A stretch of DNA of 13,672 nt from Candidatus Aenigmatarchaeota archaeon (GTDB lineage: Archaea; Aenigmatarchaeota; Aenigmatarchaeia; GW2011-AR5). The stretch is taken from NCBI GenBank assembly GCA_016202845.1, contig JACQNW010000127.1, positions 1 to 13,672 on the forward strand. Direction: 5' to 3'. Of this stretch, positions 5,687 through 13,079 are shown piece after piece (position 1 is the first letter of the stretch; each line of letters starts with the position of its first letter). A model generated the notes under the pieces. The model was not told where the DNA came from, did not search any database, and saw nothing but the letters and a program-made list of their open reading frames with translations. The translations under genes were made by a program, and so were the position numbers.

Positions 5687-6151
5687 GCTATAATCTATAT
5701 CAAACCTGTACATTTTTTCAGTATGCTTGCCGCCATGTTTTTCATAAAATAAATGAGCGTTTCTTAGCTCTAGGCCACTATCAAGCTTAACAACTTTAAC
5801 TTTATTTTTTTTGCAATAATCTTTAATATAATTCATCAAACTTGATCCTACGCCTTTATTTCTTTCTTCTTTATGTACAATAAAATCCTCTATATGTCCT
5901 CTATGCCATCCGTGCCTTATGTTTGGAAGCAAGTAGAAAGTTGCAAGTCCAATTATCTTTCCTTTTTCTTCGGCAACAAAAATTTTTGTATCTTTTCGTT
6001 TTATAATTTCATTGAAAATCTTTCCGCCAATTCTTTGTGCTTCCGTGCTTATTTTTTCCACACCTCTTTTTTGCTTCACTTCTGTACCTAACTCATCAAG
6101 AATTTTCAGGCATGCTTTCTTGTCATTGATAGTTGCAAACCTTATTTTCAT
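5684..6151 (-). CDS. GNAT family N-acetyltransferase (RimI-like)
   Basis: This 155-residue protein has the complete GNAT layout. The N-terminal strand and helix are MKIRFATINDKKACLKIL. A central strand pair lies around 56-75 (KIFVAEEKGKIIGLATFYLL). Motif A follows as IEDFIVHKEERNKGVGSSLM (87-106), whose RNKGVG binds the acetyl-CoA pyrophosphate. Motif B is NAHLFYEKHG (131-140). This is a normal GNAT length. The acceptor (a small molecule or a protein amino group) is not predictable. The minus-strand AT-rich stretch at about 6170-6183 lies near the expected TATA position for a leaderless start at 6151. The stop codon lies in the hairpin at 5647-5686. Confidence 0.92.
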   Translation of the reverse strand: MKIRFATINDKKACLKILDELGTEVKQKRGVEKISTEAQRIGGKIFNEIIKRKDTKIFVAEEKGKIIGLATFYLLPNIRHGWHRGHIEDFIVHKEERNKGVGSSLMNYIKDYCKKNKVKVVKLDSGLELRNAHLFYEKHGGKHTEKMYRFDIDYS

Positions 6152-6186
6152 GATTATTGCTTGATTAGTTAGTTTTTTAAATTGTG

Positions 6187-7284
6187 ATGCCTATCTTAAG
6201 TGTCATGGTTTTTGAAGTCTTCGGAAGCTATGCAGGGTATGCTGTTGCAATTGCTATCGTCATTGCTTCTGTAATTGTTGCAAAGGTTTTCATGAAAATT
6301 TTTGAGAAATTTGTGCTTCACATAACTTCCAAGACAAAAACAAGGCTTGACGACCTGATACTTCATGCCATAAAGAGACCGGTTTATGCCGGCATAGTAC
6401 TTGTTGGAGTATTTTTTGCTCTTGATTATGTAGACTTTGATGCGTATGCAGCATTAATCAGACATGTATTCTATATCTTGTGGATATTGATTGGCGCTTA
6501 TGCAATAGCAAATGCAGTGGGAGCTGTTCTTGCATGGTACAGGGAGGATATAGCCAAGAAGACGCACAGCAAGATCGATGATACAGTTGTGCCTATAATG
6601 AGAAAATTGATCAAGGCATTCATCTATGCTATTGCTTTCATACTTGTCCTAAATTCATTTGGCGTGGAAATCACACCGCTTCTTGCAGGCTTAGGGGTTG
6701 GTGGTTTGGCTATAGCGCTTGCTCTTCAGGGGCCATTGTCAAATCTTTTTGCAGGCATGTTCCTAGTGTCAGACAAGGCAATAAAAACAGGCGACTACAT
6801 CGAACTTGAATACATAATATCAGGCAAGCAGGTAAGGGGCTATATTGAAGAAGTTGGGTGGAGGAGCACCAGAGTAAAATTAAGGGACGGCAATATAGTA
6901 ATAATTCCAAACTCAAAGCTTTCAGAAAGTTTCATTGAAAACTACAATTCACCCAATGAAAACTTTGTAATAGAAGTTGATGTTGGTGTGGGTTATCTCA
7001 GCGATCTTGAACTTGTAGATAAAATAACTGTTGATGTCGCAACCGATGTTCAACGAACAGTTCAAGGAGCTTTGCGCGACTACAAGCCTGACGTTTTATA
7101 CCAGGATTTTGGAGATTCTAATATAAACTTCAAGGTCCGGCTGCAGGCTGAAAGTGCAGAGGCACGCCATCTAGTAAAGAGTGAATTCATCAAAAGACTG
7201 AAGAAAAGATATGACAAGGAAGGCATAGAAATATCGTGGCCCGTCAGAAAGATTTACTATGGTGATAAGGGAAAGAAGGAATGA
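6187..7284 (+). CDS. MscS-family mechanosensitive ion channel
   Basis: This 365-residue membrane protein starts at ATG 6187; a GTG immediately before it could also be used. About five hydrophobic segments lie near residues 15-37, 65-85, 93-117, 142-158 and 163-194. The last is the pore-lining helix, with the small-residue pattern LLAGLGVGGLAIALALQG that characterises MscS TM3. The cytoplasmic beta domain follows (about 200-250), with GDYIEL, GYIEEVGWRSTRVKLRDG and IIPNSKL. A C-terminal alpha/beta domain completes the channel. It protects against hypo-osmotic shock by opening under membrane tension. It carries two more N-terminal helices than the minimal E. coli MscS, which is common in archaea. 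It stands alone, 34 bp before the aminotransferase gene. Confidence 0.94.
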   Translation: MPILSVMVFEVFGSYAGYAVAIAIVIASVIVAKVFMKIFEKFVLHITSKTKTRLDDLILHAIKRPVYAGIVLVGVFFALDYVDFDAYAALIRHVFYILWILIGAYAIANAVGAVLAWYREDIAKKTHSKIDDTVVPIMRKLIKAFIYAIAFILVLNSFGVEITPLLAGLGVGGLAIALALQGPLSNLFAGMFLVSDKAIKTGDYIELEYIISGKQVRGYIEEVGWRSTRVKLRDGNIVIIPNSKLSESFIENYNSPNENFVIEVDVGVGYLSDLELVDKITVDVATDVQRTVQGALRDYKPDVLYQDFGDSNINFKVRLQAESAEARHLVKSEFIKRLKKRYDKEGIEISWPVRKIYYGDKGKKE

Positions 7285-7318
7285 TTTCTATTTATTCTGC
7301 CCCTGGGCATAATTTATC

Positions 7319-8494
7319 ATGCAAGAATATCAGCACCGTACGCATATCTCTGAAAGAGAGCTTCAGCTGCATGATGTTTCCATAAGCAAATTGTTGAAAA
7401 TAGCAGTCGAGGACAAGCATATAATTTCTCTTGGGCCGGGCGAGCCTGATTTTTTAATGTCTCCTGTGCTGCAAAAAGAGCTTGGCAAGCTTAAGAAATA
7501 CAATCATTATTCTCCCCCTGGCGGCAGGCACGAGCTTAAGGAAGCGATAGCAAAAAAGCTCAGAACGGAAAATAAAATCAATTGCAATGCAGAAAATATT
7601 GTTGTTACATGCGGTTCTCAGGAAGCGCTTACAATAGCAACAGCTGTCTTGTGCGATGTTACAGAAGAAATAATAATACCAGAACCTTCTTTTTTTGCCT
7701 ACCTGCCGACGGCAGAACTTTTTAATGCGGTGCCTGTTGCTGTTGGAATGACTGAACAAAATGACTGGCAACTGACAGCTGATGATGTGGAAAAAGCAAT
7801 AAGCAAGAAGACACAGGCAATAATATTGAATACGCCAAGCAATCCTACTGGCGCTGTTCTAAGCAGAAAAACATTAGAGGAGATAGCTGATGTTGCTGTT
7901 GAAAACGATATTTTTATTTTCAGCGACGAGGCCTATGAAAAAATAATTTACGACAGCAAGCATGTTTCAATTGGCAGCTTCAATGGGATGCAAGATTATG
8001 TAATTACTCTTCAGACATTTTCAAAAAGCCATGCAATGGCTGGTTTCAGGGTTGGCTACTGCTGTGCTCCAAGAGAAATAGCACAAGCAATAACCAAAAC
8101 ACAAGTTTACACTACAATATCAGCGCCTACAGTCAGCCAAATGCTTGCATTGAAAGCTTTGAAATCTGGAAATTCTTACACAAACAAAATGGTGAAGAGC
8201 TACAAGCAGAGGAGAAATTTTATTGTAAAAAGGCTGAATGAAATTGGCTTGCCTACAAAAATGCCAGACGGAGCATTCTACAGTTTTTCAAATATCAGCG
8301 ACTTTTCTAAAGACAAAAAGATGCATTCTGCGTCGCGCGACTTTGCTGCGATGCTTTTGAAGAAAGCAAAAGTTGCCGTAGTGCCTGGAATAGACTTTGG
8401 AAAGCACGGCGAGGGTTACATCAGGTGCAGCTATGCCAGCGACATCAAAAAAATAGAAAAGGCCATGGATCGAATTGAAAAAACGCTGAGGTAA
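7319..8494 (+). CDS. Class I/II PLP-dependent aminotransferase
   Basis: This 391-residue protein is the typical length of AspC-like fold-type I aminotransferases. Visible residues include SLGPGEPDF (37-45), YSPPGGR (64-70), the cofactor-phosphate loop CGSQEAL (98-104), NTPSNPTG (171-178), DEAY (203-206, Asp to the pyridine N), the Schiff-base lysine in TFSKSHAMAGFRVGY (K236), and the substrate-carboxylate arginine in YIRCSYA near residue 373. It is likely to transaminate aspartate, alanine or an aromatic amino acid; the acceptor cannot be assigned. A TATA-like CTATTTATT is centred near 7292, about 27 bp before the ATG, so a leaderless transcript is probable. No biosynthetic neighbours indicate the pathway. 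Confidence 0.93.
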   Translation: MQEYQHRTHISERELQLHDVSISKLLKIAVEDKHIISLGPGEPDFLMSPVLQKELGKLKKYNHYSPPGGRHELKEAIAKKLRTENKINCNAENIVVTCGSQEALTIATAVLCDVTEEIIIPEPSFFAYLPTAELFNAVPVAVGMTEQNDWQLTADDVEKAISKKTQAIILNTPSNPTGAVLSRKTLEEIADVAVENDIFIFSDEAYEKIIYDSKHVSIGSFNGMQDYVITLQTFSKSHAMAGFRVGYCCAPREIAQAITKTQVYTTISAPTVSQMLALKALKSGNSYTNKMVKSYKQRRNFIVKRLNEIGLPTKMPDGAFYSFSNISDFSKDKKMHSASRDFAAMLLKKAKVAVVPGIDFGKHGEGYIRCSYASDIKKIEKAMDRIEKTLR

Positions 8495-8535
8495 TTTTAC
8501 CTTAATTGCTTTTAATATGGAATGCAAATAGTATT

Positions 8536-9099
8536 ATGGCGAAGCGTAAATCTCACTTTCTAAGGCATGACTTCAAGGATATACTATCCAGCCAGCTAAT
8601 TGCTACTACCGGAGGCATTATAGCTGGTTCATTGCTTGCTATCGCATCCAACAGAGTTGAGCTGGTACCTGGCCTTCTAGTGCTGATACCAGGTTTTCTT
8701 GAAATGAAAGGGAGCATAGCAGGCTCTTTAGCAGCTAGATTAAGTTCAGGCTTGATTCTTGGAGCTGTAAATCCAAAATTAAAATGGAGCCATATTATAA
8801 AAGGAAATGTTGTAGCAGCTTTCCTGCTTTCCATCATTGTAAGCTTTATTTTAGGGCTGTTTGTCTATTTTTCACTGAACATATTTTTGGCAATAAATAA
8901 TATTTCAATAATTTTTATAGCCCTGCTGGCAGGCATAATTGTCAGCTTGATTGGCATACCTCTAACTGTTTATCACACTTTTAGAATTTACAAAGAAGGG
9001 CATGACCCTAATAATATAATAGGCCCTTATGTTACAGCAGAGGGCGACATAATCAGCATAATTGCAATATTGATAGCAATAGCGGTGATAGCGGCATGA
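8536..9099 (+). CDS. MgtE/SLC41-type divalent cation transporter membrane domain, first half-protein
   Basis: From the ATG at 8536 (an upstream TTG would add only 10 unlikely residues) the protein has 187 residues and about five membrane helices. Two segments match the MgtE/SLC41 integral membrane domain. LIPGFLEMKGSIAGSLAARL (50-69) has the small-residue helix after the Pro kink. DPNNIIGPYVTAEGDIISI (157-175) corresponds to the family's D-P-x-x-x-x-P-x-x-T-x-x-x-D, with D171 in the position of the pore Asp. The cytoplasmic N and CBS gating domains of bacterial MgtE are absent. It overlaps the next gene, a second half, by 4 nt (ATGA), so the two products probably form a heterodimer. The ion (Mg2+ or another divalent) is inferred. 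Confidence 0.82.
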   Translation: MAKRKSHFLRHDFKDILSSQLIATTGGIIAGSLLAIASNRVELVPGLLVLIPGFLEMKGSIAGSLAARLSSGLILGAVNPKLKWSHIIKGNVVAAFLLSIIVSFILGLFVYFSLNIFLAINNISIIFIALLAGIIVSLIGIPLTVYHTFRIYKEGHDPNNIIGPYVTAEGDIISIIAILIAIAVIAA

Positions 9100-9833
9100 C
9101 CAAAGCAAAGACTGACGCCAAAGGCGTCAATACACTCATGAAACCAACAAAGCATACATGCAGAAGCGTTGTGTGCCTAAAAAGAAGAAAGCAGCATCCA
9201 CTGCTTCACCACATTCATAAAAAACACAACATATCTTACAAAACATTATTTTATATGAAAGAATACGGCCCTCATTCGCATGTTGCCCATACTATTTTCA
9301 AGGAAAGTATCAAAATATTGCTGCTGACATCCATAATCAGCTCTATTGGCGGCATTGGTCTGCAGCATATCGAAAGAAATTTACTCACAATTTTGCCTTT
9401 ACTGATACTGCTTCCCGCATTAAACAACATGATAGGCGCCATGGGCACTATAATTTCTTCCAAATTTACAACAATGCTCTATCTAAAAAAAGTAGAGAAG
9501 AAATGGTGGCGTGAACATGAAGTACACAAACTCATAGCCACATTGTTTGCAATTTCAACCATTTCATCTGTTTACATAACTTTGCTTGCCACAGCATTTT
9601 CAGTCTTCAGAGGATTTCAATTTACACAAATAATTGCTCTTAAAATTCTTGCCTTGACTATGGCGTCTACAATAATCATAGTTAGCATAATATTCCTGGT
9701 TTCCATAATAGGCGGCATTTTTATTTACAAAAGAAAGGAAGATCCAAACAACTTCCTTATACCCATATCGACATCAATTGCAGATTTCGGCAGCATGCTG
9801 GTTTTCGTGTATTTTGTTGCCTTGCTATTTTAA
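9096..9833 (+). CDS. MgtE/SLC41-type membrane domain, second half-protein with Cys/His-rich N-terminus
   Basis: This 245-residue protein carries the same two motifs as the preceding gene. ILLPALNNMIGAMGTIISSK is at 104-123 and DPNNFLIPISTSIADFGSM at 216-234, with D230 matching the pore Asp. There are about five helices from residue 70 onward. The first 68 residues are hydrophilic and unusual: a DAKGVN insert from a palindromic repeat at residues 7-12, then C22, C27 and many histidines (34, 38, 39, 41, 44, 60, 62, 65), possibly a metal-binding or sensing tail. An alternative ATG near 9138 (MKPTKH) would skip the insert. The ATGA overlap with the first half implies coupled translation and a 1:1 complex. 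Eukaryotic SLC41 has both halves in one chain. Confidence 0.8.
   Translation: MTKAKTDAKGVNTLMKPTKHTCRSVVCLKRRKQHPLLHHIHKKHNISYKTLFYMKEYGPHSHVAHTIFKESIKILLLTSIISSIGGIGLQHIERNLLTILPLLILLPALNNMIGAMGTIISSKFTTMLYLKKVEKKWWREHEVHKLIATLFAISTISSVYITLLATAFSVFRGFQFTQIIALKILALTMASTIIIVSIIFLVSIIGGIFIYKRKEDPNNFLIPISTSIADFGSMLVFVYFVALLF
9114..9128. repeat. Palindromic coding repeat GACGCC-aaa-GGCGTC, copy 3
   Basis: Identical over 18 nt to the copy at 5140. It is read as D-A-K-G-V-N near the N-terminus of the second MgtE half (residues 7-12), the same phase as copies 1 and 2 although the genes are unrelated. Confidence 0.78.
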
Positions 9834-9856
9834 TAACTTATCTATAATGTTAAAAT

Positions 9857-11335
9857 ATGGAATTGGCAAAATTTTCAAAACATAATATACTATCCATAAC
9901 GATATTGATTTTTTCTACTGTCTTTGCACTCTGGCAGCATTCTACCGGCTACTCATGGGATTTTTCAGGCTATACGGTAAATGCCAGGCCTGACGGCGCT
10001 ATTTTTGAATGGGCCAGGCCTCCACTAGCATCCGCCATAATGTTCATACTGGGAAATGGCTCGTTGGCATCAGAATACTTGTATATAATTTTTGTTTCAT
10101 TGTTTTATTTTTATTCTTCTTTTGTATTGTCAAGAAAATACAGCATTGATTTTACTCATTACTATGTTTTTGCGATGTCTTTCTTTACAATAATAAACGC
10201 TTTTAATGTTGGCACTGAACTTCTCTCTCTAGCATTGCTGCAGCTCATGATTGCCTACATTTGTATGACGCCTAAGGGCGTCGGTTCGCTTAACAATAAA
10301 CATGAGACTAAAAATTCCATTTTATCAGGCGTGTTTTTTGGACTTTCTCTTCTAGCCAGATACACCAATTTGGCTTTTGTAATTCTTTTTATTTTCCAAA
10401 AAAACATCAAAAAAATACTTTTATCATTAATTATAACATTATTAGTTCTTACACCATGGCTGGCATTTAACTATGCATACACTGGAGACCCGCTTTTGAG
10501 CATAGCAGAATCCTACGCTCTTAACATAAAATACAGGACAGCAATACAGCAATTCAACGCGCTGGATGTTTTGTTAGTCATGAATTTTGTTCTCCCTTTC
10601 TTTGTTTTAGGAATAATAAAATTCAGAAGCCAATTGCTGAAAAATAAAGAAAAATTGCTGATGATAGTTTTGTTTGTTATTGCAATTATATTCTACATAC
10701 GAACCCCTTTGAAAGAGCCCAGATATATGCTTGCGGCAATAATACCTGGAGCATATTTTGCATCATTGTTCCTGGGACAATACAAAAAATATATCTATTT
10801 GATAGCGGCAGTAAATGTCGTAGTTGTCATGCTTCTACTTCCAACCACTCAGCTAGGCAGCCCATCGCCTTACTTGAACTTTATTGCAAATGAAAAATGG
10901 CTGACGGACGCTGAAAGCGTCAATCACTCTTGTTCTATTAGGTCAAATGCATGGGTTGCTCTCGGCTATTACGGAGTGCCTTCAGACGCATATCCTTGGC
11001 AAGATGCACTGCCTTCGGCTCTGGAAGAAGGATATACAGTAGTTCTTTTCAAATATAATCCAGAGCCTTTGTATTTGCACAATAGATCTTTTGTTGACAA
11101 GTACAAAACTGTTGAAACGCCGCAATACGTAATTTTGGATAATCCCGCCAATTGCAAGCCTGCAGAAAAGCGCATAGATGTTTCTTATTTTAAGATACGA
11201 GGCGAGGGAATGTTTTATGAAAACGGCACAATTTTAGACAAGCGGTCATGCGCAGTTTTCATTTCGCCAAGCTTTTGCGATGCTATCGGCTGGGAAAAGC
11301 AGGCGGACCAAAAAGCTTTGTACAATAATCCCTGA
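9857..11335 (+). CDS. GT-C fold membrane glycosyltransferase (ArnT/PMT-like)
   Basis: This 492-residue protein has an N-terminal multi-helix membrane region (about 10-330) and a C-terminal soluble, probably external, domain (about 335-492). It fits GT-C enzymes, which use lipid-linked sugars outside the membrane. Supporting motifs are the first external loop with acidic residues (SWDFSGYTVNARPDGAIFEW, 33-52, candidate catalytic D35), LLARYTN before the next helices, TPWLAFNYAYTGDPL, and EPRYMLAAIIPGAY. The soluble part contains cysteines that could form disulfides. Donor and acceptor are unknown; roles in N-glycan, S-layer or lipid modification are typical. Two palindromic repeats add TPKGV (138-142) in a loop and DAESV (351-355) in the external domain. 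Its last 53 bp overlap the convergent gene at 11283. Confidence 0.82.
   Translation: MELAKFSKHNILSITILIFSTVFALWQHSTGYSWDFSGYTVNARPDGAIFEWARPPLASAIMFILGNGSLASEYLYIIFVSLFYFYSSFVLSRKYSIDFTHYYVFAMSFFTIINAFNVGTELLSLALLQLMIAYICMTPKGVGSLNNKHETKNSILSGVFFGLSLLARYTNLAFVILFIFQKNIKKILLSLIITLLVLTPWLAFNYAYTGDPLLSIAESYALNIKYRTAIQQFNALDVLLVMNFVLPFFVLGIIKFRSQLLKNKEKLLMIVLFVIAIIFYIRTPLKEPRYMLAAIIPGAYFASLFLGQYKKYIYLIAAVNVVVVMLLLPTTQLGSPSPYLNFIANEKWLTDAESVNHSCSIRSNAWVALGYYGVPSDAYPWQDALPSALEEGYTVVLFKYNPEPLYLHNRSFVDKYKTVETPQYVILDNPANCKPAEKRIDVSYFKIRGEGMFYENGTILDKRSCAVFISPSFCDAIGWEKQADQKALYNNP
10267..10282. repeat. Palindromic coding repeat GACGCC-taag-GGCGTC, copy 4
   Basis: Same 6-bp arms with a 4-nt loop, so the first arm is read one base out of phase: the peptide is T-P-K-G-V-G-S, with GV in the usual phase. 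The flank GGCGTCGGTTC is shared with the decayed copy at 13090. It lies in a predicted loop between helices of the glycosyltransferase. Confidence 0.7.
10907..10921. repeat. Palindromic coding repeat GACGCT-gaa-AGCGTC, copy 5
   Basis: Both arms carry a matching change (GACGCT/AGCGTC), so pairing is kept while the sequence differs: a compensatory variant. It is followed by AAT as in copies 2 and 3. It is read in the common phase as D-A-E-S-V-N in the soluble domain of the glycosyltransferase. Confidence 0.65.
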
Positions 11336-11690
11336 ACTGCCGCCCAAAATATCCCTTGTCAGTCGGGTGGTATTTCCTGCCGCCCTTTTCAATAATGATG
11401 GCATCATCCATTTCCATATCGCCGTCAATGTCCAGGAAAAAAATAGTATAGCCTTCTCTTTCAACTTCAAGCCTGTAAACTTCCCTTGGGCATTCGCCAT
11501 ATATCTCATCACATCTCGGGCCGTCCGCATAAAATCTGCTGCCTGCGCAGTCGTGGGTTACAAACCTGACATTTTCCCCGTCGCGCTTCATTTCTTTGCA
11601 CTCGGGCTTTGCATATTCTGTTGAGCCGCTGTAAGAGGGCATTGCCATTTGCAAGGCTAGCAATGAAAAAAGCAGGGACATTCTTCCCAT
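11283..11690 (-). CDS. Small exported Cys-containing protein with a DxDxDxxxD loop
   Basis: I do not recognise the family. The 135-residue product begins with a likely signal peptide (MSLLFSLLALQMAMPSYS from M4; M1 at 11690 is also possible). The mature part has five cysteines (31, 48, 60, 67, 123) and one calcium-loop-like motif, DIDGDMEMD (87-95), inside a predicted beta-rich segment (YTIFFLDIDG...AIII). The general style resembles the exported protein at 3813-4532, though I see no clear homology. A TATA-like minus-strand TATTTATTTT (about 11709-11719) lies about 25 bp before the start, suggesting a leaderless message separate from aIF2 gamma. Its 3' end overlaps the glycosyltransferase gene by 53 bp. 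Possession of a signal peptide and an in-family motif supports a real gene. Confidence 0.72.
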   Translation of the reverse strand: MGRMSLLFSLLALQMAMPSYSGSTEYAKPECKEMKRDGENVRFVTHDCAGSRFYADGPRCDEIYGECPREVYRLEVEREGYTIFFLDIDGDMEMDDAIIIEKGGRKYHPTDKGYFGRQFRDYCTKLFGPPAFPSR

Positions 11691-11708
11691 CCTATACGTA
11701 TGTCACAA

Positions 11709-11720
11709 GAAAATAAATAC
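11709..11720 (-). promoter_or_regulatory. TATA-like box of the small exported protein
   Basis: The minus-strand sequence GTATTTATTTTC is centred about 25 bp upstream of the ATG at 11690, in the 51-bp spacer after the aIF2 gamma stop. No Shine-Dalgarno is present. Confidence 0.4.
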
Positions 11721-11741
11721 CCAAATAATTGCTGCAAAATT

Positions 11742-12992
11742 TCAAACTATTGTCCCGTGTCCAATAAGATGCCATCTGCCCGAAATTTGTTTGGAAATTG
11801 CTATCCTTTCATTTTTTTCTGCCACAACCGGCAACTTAAGCTTTGTTTCTATTTTTATAGCATTGTCTTTCTTTGATTTTTTCACAGATGTGACGATTCC
11901 AACGGTCTTTGCTATTGCTACTGTAAGCAGGAGCGGATCTGACACCTGAATCGAAGGTATTTTCTGCGTACCCTGAACTCCAATCACATAATTAAAAGTT
12001 GAAACGTTCATTGTTATGTTGTCCAAAGGAGCTGGCAGCGAGGACCCGGCAAGGGAACCTGACAACCCATCGGAGCGAGCAAGGGCAGGATCTAGTTTTG
12101 TCTGCAATGCAACAAGACCTCCAGGCTCTGCTTCTTCAAGCTGTTGGCCTGCCTGTATTATTTCAACAACTTTTGTTTTCAAGGGTTCCCACCCATTTCC
12201 TTTTTTGACGCCTGGCAAAATTTGTATTTCCCCGTTTAGTCCAATCTTGCCTTGCGTTATTGAACCGCCTATCACGCCTCCTCTGAGCTCTTCTATTGGA
12301 GTTCCAGGCTTGTTGACATCAAAAGATCTTGCAACGTAAAATTTTGGAATTGCATCCTTGTTGCGCTCCGGAGTTGGAATTGTAGTTTCTATTGCCTCCA
12401 CCAATGAGTCTATATTTATATTGTGTATTGCGCTTATTGGAATCACAGGAGCATTTTCAGCAACTGTGCCTTTTACAAATGATTTAATCTGGTTATAATT
12501 TTCCATTGCCTGCTCTTCCGAGACTATGTCAATTTTATTCTGAACTATAACTATATTTTTAATTCCGACTATATCCAAAGCCTTGAGATGCTCTGCTGTT
12601 TGCGGCTGGGGGCACTTTTCATCTGCTGCTATTACAAGAACAGCCCCGTCCATTAGGCATGCGCCTGAAAGCATAGTAGCCATCAAGGTTTCATGGCCTG
12701 GCGCATCAACAAAGGAGACGCTTCGCGTAGGCTTTGCATTCTCAAGGCATTTCATGCATCTAATATTCGAAGCTGATTTTACAATACCATAAGACTTGCA
12801 TTTTTCACAGTAATAAAATGTTGCATCGGCATAGCCCAATCTGATTGATATGCCTCTTTTTATCTCCTCGCTGTGCGTGTCTGTCCACTTGCCTGTCAAC
12901 GACTGAGTGAGTGAGGTTTTGCCATGATCAACATGTCCAACCAAACCTATGTTAACTTCTGGCAGCAGCGTACCGTTTGTTAATTTTGTCAT
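11742..12992 (-). CDS. eif2g: Translation initiation factor aIF2 subunit gamma
   Basis: This 416-residue GTPase is the core of archaeal/eukaryotic eIF2, which carries initiator Met-tRNA to the small ribosomal subunit. Seen in order: the P-loop GHVDHGKT (19-26), switch 1 around EIKRGISIRLGYAD (43-56), a zinc knuckle with CxxC pairs at 62/65 and 79/82, G3 DAPGH (96-100), G4 NKID (152-155) and G5 SAI (187-189). Beta-barrel domains II and III follow to the end. All catalytic and zinc residues are present and the length is typical (about 410). The gene lies 87 bp after S6e on the same strand, a common archaeal pairing. It has its own TATA-like box and a Shine-Dalgarno GGAGA 8 nt before the ATG, unlike the leaderless genes nearby. 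Confidence 0.98.
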   Translation of the reverse strand: MTKLTNGTLLPEVNIGLVGHVDHGKTSLTQSLTGKWTDTHSEEIKRGISIRLGYADATFYYCEKCKSYGIVKSASNIRCMKCLENAKPTRSVSFVDAPGHETLMATMLSGACLMDGAVLVIAADEKCPQPQTAEHLKALDIVGIKNIVIVQNKIDIVSEEQAMENYNQIKSFVKGTVAENAPVIPISAIHNINIDSLVEAIETTIPTPERNKDAIPKFYVARSFDVNKPGTPIEELRGGVIGGSITQGKIGLNGEIQILPGVKKGNGWEPLKTKVVEIIQAGQQLEEAEPGGLVALQTKLDPALARSDGLSGSLAGSSLPAPLDNITMNVSTFNYVIGVQGTQKIPSIQVSDPLLLTVAIAKTVGIVTSVKKSKKDNAIKIETKLKLPVVAEKNERIAISKQISGRWHLIGHGTIV

Positions 12993-13000
12993 TTAACTAT

Positions 13001-13045
13001 TCTCCAATGTCTAACTCTTTCCTATGGAAATAATATTATAAAAAG
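13001..13045 (-). promoter_or_regulatory. eif2g: Promoter and Shine-Dalgarno of aIF2 gamma
   Basis: In the 87-bp spacer after S6e the minus strand shows CTTTTTATAATATTA (13031-13045), a good TATA-like box. GGAGA (13005-13001) follows, 8 nt before the ATG. The predicted leader is about 20 nt. This suggests aIF2 gamma can be transcribed independently of S6e. Confidence 0.5.
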
Positions 13046-13079
13046 AACTATTCTTTCTTGGTTTCTGTATTTTCAGCCC

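Noticed and set aside
7298..7309. TGCCC-CT-GGGCA dyad before the aminotransferase start
   Set aside because: Five-base arms are common by chance.
8489..8502. AGGTAA-TT-TTACCT dyad at the aminotransferase stop, upstream of the MgtE gene
   Set aside because: A 6-2-6 dyad is expected a few times by chance in a window this long; no second site supports it.
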